A stretch of DNA of 64,000 nt from contig NZ_LT635539.1 of assembly GCF_900120195.1 (NCBI RefSeq), positions 1,225,257 through 1,289,256 of the forward strand. Reading direction: 5' to 3'. This document shows, piece after piece, positions 43,255 to 52,116 of this stretch. The notes under the pieces were generated by a model. It had not been told where the DNA came from, ran no database searches, and worked only from the letters and a program-made list of their open reading frames with translations. The stretch is from Blautia sp. Marseille-P3087 (GTDB taxonomy: Bacteria; Bacillota; Clostridia; Lachnospirales; Lachnospiraceae). The position numbers were made by a program, and so were the translations under genes. Position 1 is the first letter of the stretch. Each line of letters opens with the position of its first letter.

Positions 43255-44268
43255 TTACATAAATCTCCTCATTCCTTCGCGAAACTCTTCTATAATCGGC
43301 AATTTTTTTACCCGTCTTAATTTAATCCCACATATCTGGCAGATTTGCTGCACTCCAGCTTCAACTAAAATATTCGATACTCTCACTTCTTTTGGTGCAC
43401 CATACTGAAAAATAAATCCTATCAATTCTTCTGCCAGAGAAACAATGGTATCATCCTCCGGTTGCTGCAATTCACATTTCAGCATCATTCCAGATTTAGC
43501 ATCCGCAATCATGCAAGTCGCCGGATTAGCAGGTCGCTTATATTTTTTATCATTCACCGAAACTCCAAGAATTGCTATATCTGCTTCTAAAACAGCATTA
43601 CATTTTGATGCTTTTCTCAAATCTGCCATCAATTCCTCATCTGTAATAATCAGATTTCCAAATTGGAATGATGAAAATGGTAGTGGTTTAGCGCCAAAAT
43701 TCCATGACTTTTTATCTTCTCCAAACTCAAAATAGTACATTTCACCCTTTTCGAAATCCACATCAACCTGTACACTTTCATATTGTTGCAATGCTAATTC
43801 CAGATTAAGAAAATAATTAGTCATTCGAATAACTTCATCCTGATTCATATTATAGGGATAATACCCTGCCTCAAAAGACTGAAAATATAACCATTGGTTC
43901 TTTCCTCTGTATTTATATCCCATTTCTTTGATATTTTTTCTCTGTTTATCCGTTAATTCCTCTCTGTTACCCCAATAACATGTCAGATTATTTTGAGAAA
44001 ACATAACATAATCTATCGACAGATTTAGCTGCTCCTGCATTGTAAGCATCATGAAATCATTTAGTCCTTCATATCCTTCATATACAACAATCCCATAACA
44101 GTCCCCACCATGTCCCAGTATACTGTAAAACGTTGTGTCTTCTTCGTTTCCCTACCGTATTCCGATAATATCCAGATCCCAGAATTTATTCCATGGCTTC
44201 ATTTCTTTTATTCTGGTTGCAACTTCATACAATTCTTTCCATTGCTCAATCGTAGCTTCTTTTCTCAT
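43255..44268 (-). pseudogene. DUF7309/DUF6930-like protein gene with one in-frame TAG
   Basis: Reading from ATG 44268, which has AAAGGGGAAC just upstream, gives 338 codons in one frame to the stop at 43255, broken only by a TAG at 44154-44152 (codon 39). Before it: MRKEATIEQWKELYEVATRI and on to WDLDIIGIR; after it: GNEEDTTFYSILGHGG. The coding look is the same on both sides and no frameshift is needed. Downstream ATGs at 44052 would give a 265-residue fragment but have no ribosome site. The family is one of uncharacterised Clostridia proteins resembling DUF7309/DUF6930; that assignment is tentative. It may be a fresh nonsense mutation, a sequencing error, or a read-through codon. Confidence 0.75.
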
Positions 44269-44448
44269 ATGTTCCCCTTTACCTTAATTCTGGATTTGAA
44301 TTTCAGTTTTCTGCATATTCATATTCTTATCGTAGTCAAATACAATATTACTCCTACCTGAATTATTACATATGCACTCCAAAGCCACAACAACATTTTA
44401 CAATACTTCAAATAATTTTCAAAATCATCTGCTGTAACGGTGTCTACA

Positions 44449-45249
44449 CTATAACAGATATTCCTTTACAAGACTCTCCACAACTTTCATATCCAATCCA
44501 TCCTGCAAAGTCTCAAATGTCAGAATCAACTTTTGTCCTGGAAAAATCCCATTTTTCTCGTAAGTTTCAATCTTCCTGATAGCATTTCTTGCATACTCAG
44601 GATCATCCATTCTCCCATCATGCTCCCAGTAGATTTCTTCTCCTGTTTTCCGGGATAAAAATGTAAAATCCGGATAAACTATGCCAAATCCTTTCAGGAA
44701 AATTGGATGCTCGTATTTATACGAAATGCCTGCATGATAAAAATAGTCTGCCAGAATCTTCTCTGATTTTGAGCGTACACGCTCCCCTTTTGCAGTTGTT
44801 ATGATCGGAATATTTTCAGCAAACGCTTTACTCTTGTACGCTTCTTTTTCCCATTCATTTAAACGCTGTTCCCATGTTGGTCGCACTGGCTGAATCAGCT
44901 TCTGTCTCTCAGGATGTTCTTTCGTATATAATTGTTCAATTTCATTATCCTCATAATCCTTCAAAAGTCTTCGAAGCTGCTCCAGACGTTTCTTCACCAG
45001 ATTGCGCAGTTTATTGTCATATGTATTTTGCGCCAGTCTGGTCGGAAGTTCTTTGTCTGACTTTGAAATATAGATATCCTTTTTCTTATTATTTTCATTC
45101 GGAAAATGATGAAAGTAACGTACTTTATTCTTGTCCATTGAAATTCGTAAAGTCCCTTCCAGCGCATCTGCCTTCGGCTCCCCAATTCCGCTCAGAATCT
45201 CTTTCAAACACTTTTCTTCCTCTAATAATTTCTGTTTTAATCCATACAT
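44449..45249 (-). CDS. PD-(D/E)XK nuclease-like protein
   Basis: 267 residues from ATG 45249, which has AAGGAGG upstream; the longer frame to 45291 is less likely. The first 140 residues are charged and probably coiled-coil (LKQKLLEEEKCLKEIL; LVKKRLEQLRRLLKDYED). The C-terminal 120 show a restriction-endonuclease-like pattern: SKSEKILADYFYHAGI, then YPDFTFLSRKTGEEIYWEHDG, giving the E...D...ExH/K metal site. No methyltransferase or helicase is nearby. It may be a stand-alone nuclease of a defence or mobile unit; it sits between repeat array 4 and the TAG-broken gene. Confidence 0.72.
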   Translation of the reverse strand: MYGLKQKLLEEEKCLKEILSGIGEPKADALEGTLRISMDKNKVRYFHHFPNENNKKKDIYISKSDKELPTRLAQNTYDNKLRNLVKKRLEQLRRLLKDYEDNEIEQLYTKEHPERQKLIQPVRPTWEQRLNEWEKEAYKSKAFAENIPIITTAKGERVRSKSEKILADYFYHAGISYKYEHPIFLKGFGIVYPDFTFLSRKTGEEIYWEHDGRMDDPEYARNAIRKIETYEKNGIFPGQKLILTFETLQDGLDMKVVESLVKEYLL

Positions 45250-45395
45250 GTGGTGTCCCTCCTTTATTTTTATTGTGATTCTGTAGAACATTAGAGATTC
45301 AAATTAGAATGAACATATAAATATATGAAAGCTTGATTATTTCATTAATTTATTTGAAACATACCTGAATTATAGCCATTTCTATAGGAACCGTA

Positions 45396-45757
45396 TTGAC
45401 TTATTTTAGACTTACTCCTACGTAAATCATCCGATTTTCCATTATAAACATGTTCGGTGACTTTCAGATAACTTCCTCTTCCCGTAGCACACCATTTCCG
45501 ACATTTTTATGGACTTCCACAGCACTTACTCTTCTATAGATCATCTGATTTACATTCATTTTTTGACCTGTTCAATACATACTCATCTTCAGACCATCCA
45601 GTTTACAAGTATTTTGTTGACTTTGCATGTATTTTCCCATACTATGGTCATTCGCATCCGTAATTTTCGTGTACTTTTAACAAACTTACTTATTTACAGG
45701 TCATTTCTCACCTGAATTTCTGTTGGTCTATCCTGTATCTACTTTTTTCCAAGTCAT
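45396..45757 (+). repeat. 53-bp degenerate tandem repeat array 4
   Basis: About seven units. The pattern is the same as in the other arrays: GACTT or GACC at unit start, ACTTACT or ATACATACT in the middle, and GATCATC, GACCATCC or GGTCATTC near position 28. Contains the second copy (45592-45728) of the 137-bp segment of array 3, with one base different. It lies between the nuclease-like gene and rpsI. Confidence 0.8.
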
Positions 45758-45933
45758 TACATCTACATTACTTCGTGGAGCAGCTCTGCAAATGCTCCTG
45801 TCCGGATCATTCAAGCGTCGCAGATTTGATGAGTCAGCTTCAAGATTTCTTAAATTTAATCGTTACTAACCGGTAATAAGTTTTTTGGGAATAGAGATAT
45901 TAGAGATATTAGAAATAATTGGAATGTTTTTAG
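45758..45933. other. Spacer between repeat array 4 and the rpsI terminator
   Basis: AT-rich with repeated ATTAGAGATATTAGA motifs near 45890-45912; no gene seen. Confidence 0.3.
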
Positions 45934-45961
45934 AAAAACCCCGGAACCAAAGATTCCGGGG
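45934..45961 (-). terminator. Terminator after rpsI
   Basis: CCCCGGAA (45939-45946) pairs perfectly with TTCCGGGG (45954-45961); TTTTTCTA follows on the minus strand. Confidence 0.92.
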
Positions 45962-46020
45962 CCTGATGATTTCCGTATTCGATAATAAACTTGAAAAGCT
46001 CTGCTCTTCTTCGTTCCTGA

Positions 46021-46413
46021 TTATCGTTTAGAGAACTGAGGTGCTCTACGAGCTGCTTTGAGACCGTATTTCTTACGTTCTTTCATACGTGGATCACGAG
46101 TAAGGAATCCAGCAGCTTTAAGAACTGGTCTGTATTCAGCGTCTGCTTCAAGAAGGGCTCTTGCAACACCATGTCTGATGGCACCAGCCTGTCCTGTGTA
46201 TCCGCCGCCTGTTACGTTAACGAGAACGTCAAATTTGCCTTCTGTTTCTGTTGCAGCAAATGGCTGACGAACGATAACTTTCAGAGTCTCTAATCCGAAG
46301 TATTCGTCGATATCTCTTTTATTGATTGTGATTTTGCCTGTACCAGGTGTAAGGTAAACTCTTGCGATTGATTTTTTTCTTCTTCCTGTTCCGTAGAATT
46401 TTGCGCTAGCCAA
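46021..46413 (-). CDS. rpsI: 30S ribosomal protein S9
   Basis: 130 residues with the canonical beginning ([16 protein letters not shown]), [20 protein letters not shown] in the middle, and the C-terminal tail ending in QFSKR that reaches the P-site. It follows rplM by 16 nt, the universal bacterial pair. Confidence 0.98.
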   Translation of the reverse strand: MASAKFYGTGRRKKSIARVYLTPGTGKITINKRDIDEYFGLETLKVIVRQPFAATETEGKFDVLVNVTGGGYTGQAGAIRHGVARALLEADAEYRPVLKAAGFLTRDPRMKERKKYGLKAARRAPQFSKR

Positions 46414-46429
46414 TGTCTCCTACCTCCTA

Positions 46430-46858
46430 TTAAAATGTTAAGGTTTCCGGTTTCTGAGCTTCATGTTTGTGCTCTGGTCCGGCATAAACGAAAAGTTTCT
46501 TGTACATGGTTCTTCCCAGAGGTCCTTTTGGAAGCATACCTTTAACTGCCAGCTCAACAACCTTTTCCGGTTTCTTAGCCATCATTTCTTTTAATGTGGT
46601 CTCTTTCATTCCACCAACATAGTCGGAGTGATGATAATAAATCTTCTGGTCCATTTTCTTACCAGTAACTTTTACTTTGTCAGCGTTAACGATGATTACA
46701 TAATCACCTGTATCAACGTGTGGTGTAAACTGAGGTTTGTTCTTTCCTCTTAAAACGCTAGCAACACCAGATGCCAGACGGCCCAGTGTACAGCCTTCAG
46801 CGTCAACTACATACCATTTTCTTTCGATTTTATCTGGATTAGCCATATAAGTCTGCAT
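46430..46858 (-). CDS. rplM: 50S ribosomal protein L13
   Basis: 142 residues: [17 protein letters not shown] near the N-terminus, then [15 protein letters not shown], and [16 protein letters not shown] is upstream of ATG 46858. In many Bacillota it follows truA; here truA lies 20 kb away and rplM has its own promoter and leader. Confidence 0.98.
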   Translation of the reverse strand: MQTYMANPDKIERKWYVVDAEGCTLGRLASGVASVLRGKNKPQFTPHVDTGDYVIIVNADKVKVTGKKMDQKIYYHHSDYVGGMKETTLKEMMAKKPEKVVELAVKGMLPKGPLGRTMYKKLFVYAGPEHKHEAQKPETLTF

Positions 46859-47036
46859 GGTTTTACCTCCTGTTATTTATCAACGATAGTTTGTTTAATC
46901 ACGGTCTCCCGCAATATCATGTATAAAAATCCCTGGTGAACAGTGCAAATCTATATACTGCGGAAATGTCCGAAACCGCTGATAAAAACACCTTCGCCGG
47001 GGCTTTGGCTTAAGCGTTATCGCACTATGTCACATT
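46859..47036 (-). promoter_or_regulatory. Leader of rplM-rpsI (candidate L13 leader)
   Basis: About 175 nt of untranslated leader between the promoter and rplM. It contains a possible stem (GCGGGAGACCGT near 46905-46918) and other self-complementary parts. Autoregulatory L13 leaders are known in Bacillota; the position fits, but I could not confirm the consensus structure. Confidence 0.4.
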
Positions 47037-47041
47037 GGGTT

Positions 47042-47070
47042 ATTTTACTATAATGCCCTTTGCATGTCAA
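47042..47070 (-). promoter_or_regulatory. rplM-rpsI promoter
   Basis: On the minus strand, TTGACA (47070-47065), 17 nt, TAAAAT (47047-47042). It lies divergent to the TetR gene. Confidence 0.85.
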
Positions 47071-47193
47071 CAGTTATTTCCGATTTTTTTACATTTTTTT
47101 TACACCGTAAAACAGTTGTATTTTTTATCCCGAAAAACAGTTATAATATATCTATTATTATAGAAGAAAATATTTTACAGCGGAGAATATGCC

Positions 47194-47757
47194 ATGTCCA
47201 ACATTACCAAAAAAGCTCTTATGGAGTCTCTGAAAAAACTTATGCTCCAGAAACCTTTAAACAAAATCACGATCAACGACCTGACCACCGACTGCGGAAT
47301 CAGCCGTATGGCCTTTTATTATCATTTCAGGGACATCTATGATCTCGTAGAATGGGCATGTCTGGAAGAATCCACTAAAGCCCTGCAGGGTAAAAAAACA
47401 TACGAAACATGGCAGGAAGGGCTTTTGCAGATTTTTGAAGCAGTCTACGAAAACAAAGCCTTCATTATAAATGCTTATCATGCTGTAAGCCGTGAACAGA
47501 TTGAAAACTATCTTTTCCATCTCACACATGATCTCATTATGGGTGTTGTACTGGAGCAGTCAAAAGAAACCATGCTTTCCGATGCACAGAAAAATTTTAT
47601 CGCTGATTTTTATAAATACAGTTTTGTCGGGATCATGCTCGACTGGATTCACCAGGGCATGAAAGATGATTACACTTCCATCTGCAACAATATGTGCACC
47701 ACCATCCAGGGAAATATTACAAATTCTATCAAAAACTTTACAAATGTATCCAAATGA
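47194..47757 (+). CDS. TetR family transcriptional regulator (DhaS-like)
   Basis: 187 residues. The N-terminal helix-turn-helix (about 1-55) includes KITINDLTTDCGISRMAFYYHF, where YYHF is the family hallmark. The C-terminal domain resembles that of DhaS-like TetR proteins. It lies directly upstream of the oleate hydratase gene in the same direction, so it probably responds to fatty acids and controls that gene. A TATAAT box (47142-47147) lies upstream, and AAAACAGTT occurs twice nearby, which might be its operator. Confidence 0.9.
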   Translation: MSNITKKALMESLKKLMLQKPLNKITINDLTTDCGISRMAFYYHFRDIYDLVEWACLEESTKALQGKKTYETWQEGLLQIFEAVYENKAFIINAYHAVSREQIENYLFHLTHDLIMGVVLEQSKETMLSDAQKNFIADFYKYSFVGIMLDWIHQGMKDDYTSICNNMCTTIQGNITNSIKNFTNVSK

Positions 47758-47874
47758 TAAGATTTTGCTCATCCGGCATTTTTTGTCAATTGAATTGAAC
47801 GGCAAATGGCAATACTATAGGAGACAGAAACAGAACAACAGATCATCATAAACAAATGAAAGGTGGTTTTTTAT

Positions 47875-49851
47875 ATGTCCAAAAAAAGTCTAAAACTTGG
47901 TGTTGCCCTTGCAGCCGGAGCAGGTGTTGCTGCCGTCCTCGCCAAAAATTCCAAATGTAATCCAGTCACTTCAAAGGCCCCAAACAAATCAGCTTCATCA
48001 AAAAATTCTGTAAACTCCGACTACCGCAATACAGAACGCGGAAAATACGAAAAAAACAGTAAAGGTATCTATTATACAAACGGAAACTACGAGGCTTTCG
48101 CCCGTCCGGAAAAGCCGGAAGGCGTTGATGACAAACATGCATACATCGTAGGAAGCGGACTTGCTTCTCTCGCTGCTGCCTGCTTCCTCGTCCGTGATGC
48201 TCAGATGCCCGGTTCCCACATCCACATTCTGGAAGCTATGGATATTGCCGGCGGCGCCTGCGACGGAATCTTTGATCCGACACGCGGTTACGTCATGAGA
48301 GGCGGCCGTGAAATGGAAAACCATTTTGAATGCCTCTGGGATCTGTTCCGTAGCATCCCTTCAATCGAAACGCCGGATGTTTCCGTACTGGATGAATATT
48401 ACTGGCTGAATAAGCATGACCCGAATTATTCTCTCTGCCGTGCAACTGTAAACCGTGGCAAAGATGCCCACACAGACGGTAAATTCAATTTAAGCCAGAA
48501 AGGCTGCATGGAGATCATGAAACTCTTCATGACAAAAGATGAAGACCTCTATGATAAGACCATCGAAGATGTTTTCGACGATGAAGTATTTAATTCCACC
48601 TTCTGGCTGTACTGGAGAACCATGTTCGCATTCGAAAACTGGCACAGTGCGTTAGAAATGAAGCTATATTTCCAGCGTTTCATCCATCACATTGCAGGAC
48701 TTCCGGATTTCAGTGCCCTGAAATTCACCAAATACAATCAGTACGAATCCCTGATTCTTCCGATGCAGAAATATCTGGAAGCTGCAGGCGTGGATTTTCA
48801 ATTCAATACCGAAGTCACCAACGTTATCTTCGAATTCAAAGAAGGCAAAAAAATTGCATCTGCGATCGAATGCAAAGTAAATGGAGTGGAAAAGGGCATC
48901 GTCCTTACTGAAAACGACCTCGTATTTGTCACAAACGGAAGCTGTACAGAAGGTACGATCTACGGTGATCAGAACCATGCGCCAAACGGTGATGCAGAAG
49001 TCCGTACAAGCGGCTGCTGGTCCCTCTGGAAAAATATCGCAGCACAGGATCCATCTTTCGGACATCCGGAAAAATTCTGCTCCGATATCAGCAAGACCAA
49101 CTGGGAATCTGCAACCATCACCACACTGGATGACAAAATCATTCCTTATATCACGGATATCTGCAAACGTGATCCACGCACCGGCAAAGTTGTTACCGGC
49201 GGTATCGTAAGCTGTCAGGATTCCAAATGGCTTTTAAGCTGGACGATCAACCGTCAGGGACAGTTCAAAGATCAGGACAAAGATAAAGTCTGCGTATGGG
49301 TTTATGGTTTATTTACAGATGTACCTGGTGATTATATCAAGAAACCGATGAAAGACTGCACCGGAAAAGAAATTACCGAAGAATGGCTTTACCACCTCGG
49401 TGTGCCGGAAGACCAGATTGAAGATCTTGCAGAAAACAGTGCCGTATGCGTTCCGACCATGATGCCTTATATCACTGCATTCTTCATGCCAAGAACAAAA
49501 GGCGACCGCCCGGACGTTATCCCGGATGGATGTGTAAACTTCGCATTCCTCGGTCAGTTTGCAGATACACCACGTGACACTGTCTTCACCACAGAATACT
49601 CTGTCAGAACTGCTATGGAAGCCGTTTATGGACTTCTCGGTGTTGACCGCGGTGTACCGGAGGTATGGGGAAGCGTTTACGATATCCGTGAACTCTTAAG
49701 CAGCAGTGTAAAGCTGATGGACGGCAAATCTCCTCTTGAAATTGACATTCCGGGAGCAAATCTCATCAAAAAACCTCTGCTCCACTTCATCAGGGGAACT
49801 GTGATTGAGAAAGTCTTACGTGATTACGATGTCCTGAAAGACGGAATGTAA
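47875..49851 (+). CDS. ohyA: Oleate hydratase (FAD-dependent fatty acid hydratase)
   Basis: 658 residues from ATG 47875, which has AAAGGTGG about 10 nt upstream; a GTG at 47863 is less likely. It adds water to cis-9 double bonds, turning oleic into 10-hydroxystearic acid. FAD-binding GSGLASLAAA and ILEAMDIAGGACDG; active-site loop MRGGREMENHFECLWD; and a C-terminal FAIRFLGQ-type stretch (VNFAFLGQFADTPRDTVFTTEYSVRTAMEAV region). Unusual is the N-terminal 60 residues: a hydrophobic stretch (about 6-23) followed by a lysine/serine-rich linker, which would anchor the enzyme to the membrane. Confidence 0.95.
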   Translation: MSKKSLKLGVALAAGAGVAAVLAKNSKCNPVTSKAPNKSASSKNSVNSDYRNTERGKYEKNSKGIYYTNGNYEAFARPEKPEGVDDKHAYIVGSGLASLAAACFLVRDAQMPGSHIHILEAMDIAGGACDGIFDPTRGYVMRGGREMENHFECLWDLFRSIPSIETPDVSVLDEYYWLNKHDPNYSLCRATVNRGKDAHTDGKFNLSQKGCMEIMKLFMTKDEDLYDKTIEDVFDDEVFNSTFWLYWRTMFAFENWHSALEMKLYFQRFIHHIAGLPDFSALKFTKYNQYESLILPMQKYLEAAGVDFQFNTEVTNVIFEFKEGKKIASAIECKVNGVEKGIVLTENDLVFVTNGSCTEGTIYGDQNHAPNGDAEVRTSGCWSLWKNIAAQDPSFGHPEKFCSDISKTNWESATITTLDDKIIPYITDICKRDPRTGKVVTGGIVSCQDSKWLLSWTINRQGQFKDQDKDKVCVWVYGLFTDVPGDYIKKPMKDCTGKEITEEWLYHLGVPEDQIEDLAENSAVCVPTMMPYITAFFMPRTKGDRPDVIPDGCVNFAFLGQFADTPRDTVFTTEYSVRTAMEAVYGLLGVDRGVPEVWGSVYDIRELLSSSVKLMDGKSPLEIDIPGANLIKKPLLHFIRGTVIEKVLRDYDVLKDGM

Positions 49852-49946
49852 TTCTTATAAAATAGAAAATGTGCAATATTTCTATAATATGTGCTACTGC
49901 ATCTGAGGATCAGATATGATATCTTAAGAATGCACACATATTCAAG

Positions 49947-49985
49947 AAAACACCGGAACAGATTTTAACCTGCTCCGGTGTTTTT
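49947..49985. terminator. Bidirectional terminator between ohyA and lacI-type gene
   Basis: AAACACCGGA with TCCGGTGTTTTT, with A-run and T-run on opposite sides; serves the converging ohyA (+) and regulator (-) genes. Confidence 0.9.
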
Positions 49986-50021
49986 CTGCAAATTCATATA
50001 TTCTGTTAATAAATTCTCTTA

Positions 50022-51011
50022 TTATGTTGATTCTCTGATCACCAGTTCTGTATCAAGCAAAAGAGATTTCATCTCCTCCTGTGGATCCTCGATCAGTTCC
50101 AGAAGCATTTCACATGCTGTATAACCCATCTGAAATTTCGGCTGATTCACAGTTGTGATCGAAGGTGACGTCATAGAGGATAACTCAATATTATCAAATC
50201 CAACCACCAGAATATCCCGCGGTACATGAAGATGAAAACGCTTCGCCGCACGGATCACTGCCGCTGCAAAAACATCAGATATGGTAAAAAATGCATTCGG
50301 TCTGCTGTCAGAATTCAGAAGTCTGCACACCGCTGCATAAGCCATCTCGTAACTTACTTCCGGCAGCTGCACGATCCACTGCTTCGGGATCATGACCTCC
50401 GCGTTACGAAGTGCATTCATAAATCCTTCCTGACGTCTTCTTGCATATTTGAAGTTTCCCGGTCCGTTGATCAGCGCGATCTTACTTCCTCCATTTGACA
50501 GAAGATATTCCGTTGCAAGTTCTGCAGCTCTGGTGTCATCAATACTGACATACGGGTAATCCGCATGTTCATTATATTCACAGCACTGTACCAGCGGAGC
50601 GATCACCCGTATCTGATTCAGGCCCTCTTCCGAAACACGATTCAGAAGAATCACGCCTGCTGCATCCACTCTCCGCAGAAGATTGCAGAAATCCAGCAGA
50701 TTGCCTTTATTCAGATGTGATTCATGGATCAGCAGATGGCATCCATGTGCCTTTGCAGATACTCTCGCACCTCGGATGATTTCCTGATAAAATACATTCT
50801 CGATTCCCGGAATGTTCAGAACGATCAACGGCTGTGTCTCCTTCGAAACTGTGACCGTATTTTCTATCTGACAGCCCAGAGAACGCATTGCTTCCTCTAC
50901 CCGTCGTATCGTCGGCTCTTTTACCAGTTCTCTGTGATTCAGGACTCTCGATACCGTTGCCGGTGATACCTGCGCTTTTTCCGCAATTAATGAAACAGTT
51001 ATCTTCTTCAT
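50022..51011 (-). CDS. LacI family transcriptional regulator
   Basis: 329 residues. N-terminal helix-turn-helix with the family signature (VSLIAEKAQVSPATVSRVLNHRELV), hinge, and periplasmic-binding-protein-like sensor domain (about 60-329). It is the last gene on the minus strand of the carbohydrate operon, 79 nt after the permease stop, and probably controls it. The ligand should be the imported sugar or a phosphate of it. Confidence 0.93.
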   Translation of the reverse strand: MKKITVSLIAEKAQVSPATVSRVLNHRELVKEPTIRRVEEAMRSLGCQIENTVTVSKETQPLIVLNIPGIENVFYQEIIRGARVSAKAHGCHLLIHESHLNKGNLLDFCNLLRRVDAAGVILLNRVSEEGLNQIRVIAPLVQCCEYNEHADYPYVSIDDTRAAELATEYLLSNGGSKIALINGPGNFKYARRRQEGFMNALRNAEVMIPKQWIVQLPEVSYEMAYAAVCRLLNSDSRPNAFFTISDVFAAAVIRAAKRFHLHVPRDILVVGFDNIELSSMTSPSITTVNQPKFQMGYTACEMLLELIEDPQEEMKSLLLDTELVIREST

Positions 51012-51089
51012 ATTTTCTCTCTTTTTCAGGTTTTCTAAATTATTTCTATTATTAAGTATAAAGTATTTTTCGCCTGTTTAACAGAGATT

Positions 51090-52115
51090 TCATTCTGCTT
51101 TCTTAAATTTCTGTTTGATCTGAGGTCCCACGATCTGTACCATGATGACGATCAGAAGGATAATTCCCTTGATTGCATTATTGATAAGAGAATCCATTTT
51201 AAGGGACACAATAATCTTGTCAATGATCGTATAGGACATTGCACCAAACAGGATTCCGAGGCATTTTCCTTTACCACCTGACATGCTGATTCCGCCAAGT
51301 ACTGCTGCTGCGATCGCATACATTTCATAGCTGTTTCCTGTGGTTGCCGGGTCAGCAGAAGCATTCATGGCAATCCATAAGAAAGCACCGATGCCAACAA
51401 GCGCACCTGCAATCACAAATACAGAAATTTTTACAGCCGCTGTATTGATTCCTGCCATCTGCGCACCTTTCATATTGCTTCCTACTGCATAAACTTTTTT
51501 ACCGTATTTCGTGCTTGTTGTGATATACACAAAAACAAGTGTCATGATAATAAGGATCAGACCAACGATCGGGATCGTAGATACTTTTCCATTACCAAAA
51601 TTATAAAGCGTCTGATAAGAAGACTGGCTGTTTGCCATCTTATACACAGAACTCCCGCCGCCGATCAGGGCTTTATCCACATGCTGGCAGAAATACTGCG
51701 CAAAAGAACGATAGATCAGCATTGTTGCCAGAGTTACGATAAATGCAGGCATCTGGATCCATCCGACCATCACACCATTGATCAGTCCGCAGAATGCGCC
51801 AAACAGAACTGCAAATAAGAATGTAAGCACAATGCTGTTTGTCATGTTAAAAATGATAACGGAAAATCCACCATCCAGAGCCAGCATAGATCCTACAGAA
51901 AGGTCGATTTCACCTGTGATACAGATAAGTCCCATACCAAGACCAATGATACCGATTACTGCGGAATGGCGAAATACATTCATCATACCGCTCCAGGTCA
52001 GTCCGTTTGTTGTCAGTGCATATACAATAAAAATCGCTACAAAAACAATGATATAACTGTTTTCTCCCAAAAATCCTGCCACACGTCCAGGAACTGTTGT
52101 ATTCTTTTTACTCAT
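51090..52115 (-). CDS. Sugar ABC transporter permease (RbsC-like)
   Basis: 341 residues from ATG 52115, which has GAGGG upstream; stop codon of the ATPase gene practically touches it. About ten helices; GLGMGLICITGEIDLSVGSMLAL and GGISMSGGKG are typical of the RbsC/MglC/XylH family. Forms the membrane channel with the ATPase upstream. Confidence 0.93.
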   Translation of the reverse strand: MSKKNTTVPGRVAGFLGENSYIIVFVAIFIVYALTTNGLTWSGMMNVFRHSAVIGIIGLGMGLICITGEIDLSVGSMLALDGGFSVIIFNMTNSIVLTFLFAVLFGAFCGLINGVMVGWIQMPAFIVTLATMLIYRSFAQYFCQHVDKALIGGGSSVYKMANSQSSYQTLYNFGNGKVSTIPIVGLILIIMTLVFVYITTSTKYGKKVYAVGSNMKGAQMAGINTAAVKISVFVIAGALVGIGAFLWIAMNASADPATTGNSYEMYAIAAAVLGGISMSGGKGKCLGILFGAMSYTIIDKIIVSLKMDSLINNAIKGIILLIVIMVQIVGPQIKQKFKKAE

Positions 52116-52116
52116 T

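Noticed and set aside
44152-44154. TAG read as pyrrolysine
   Set aside because: No sign of pyrrolysine genes or methylamine methyltransferases in the window, and the surrounding family is not known to use it; a nonsense mutation is simpler.
44340-44450. Short hydrophobic frame after the nuclease-like gene (about 26 codons from an ATG)
   Set aside because: No ribosome site; it overlaps the 3' end of the nuclease-like gene in another frame and cannot be supported.
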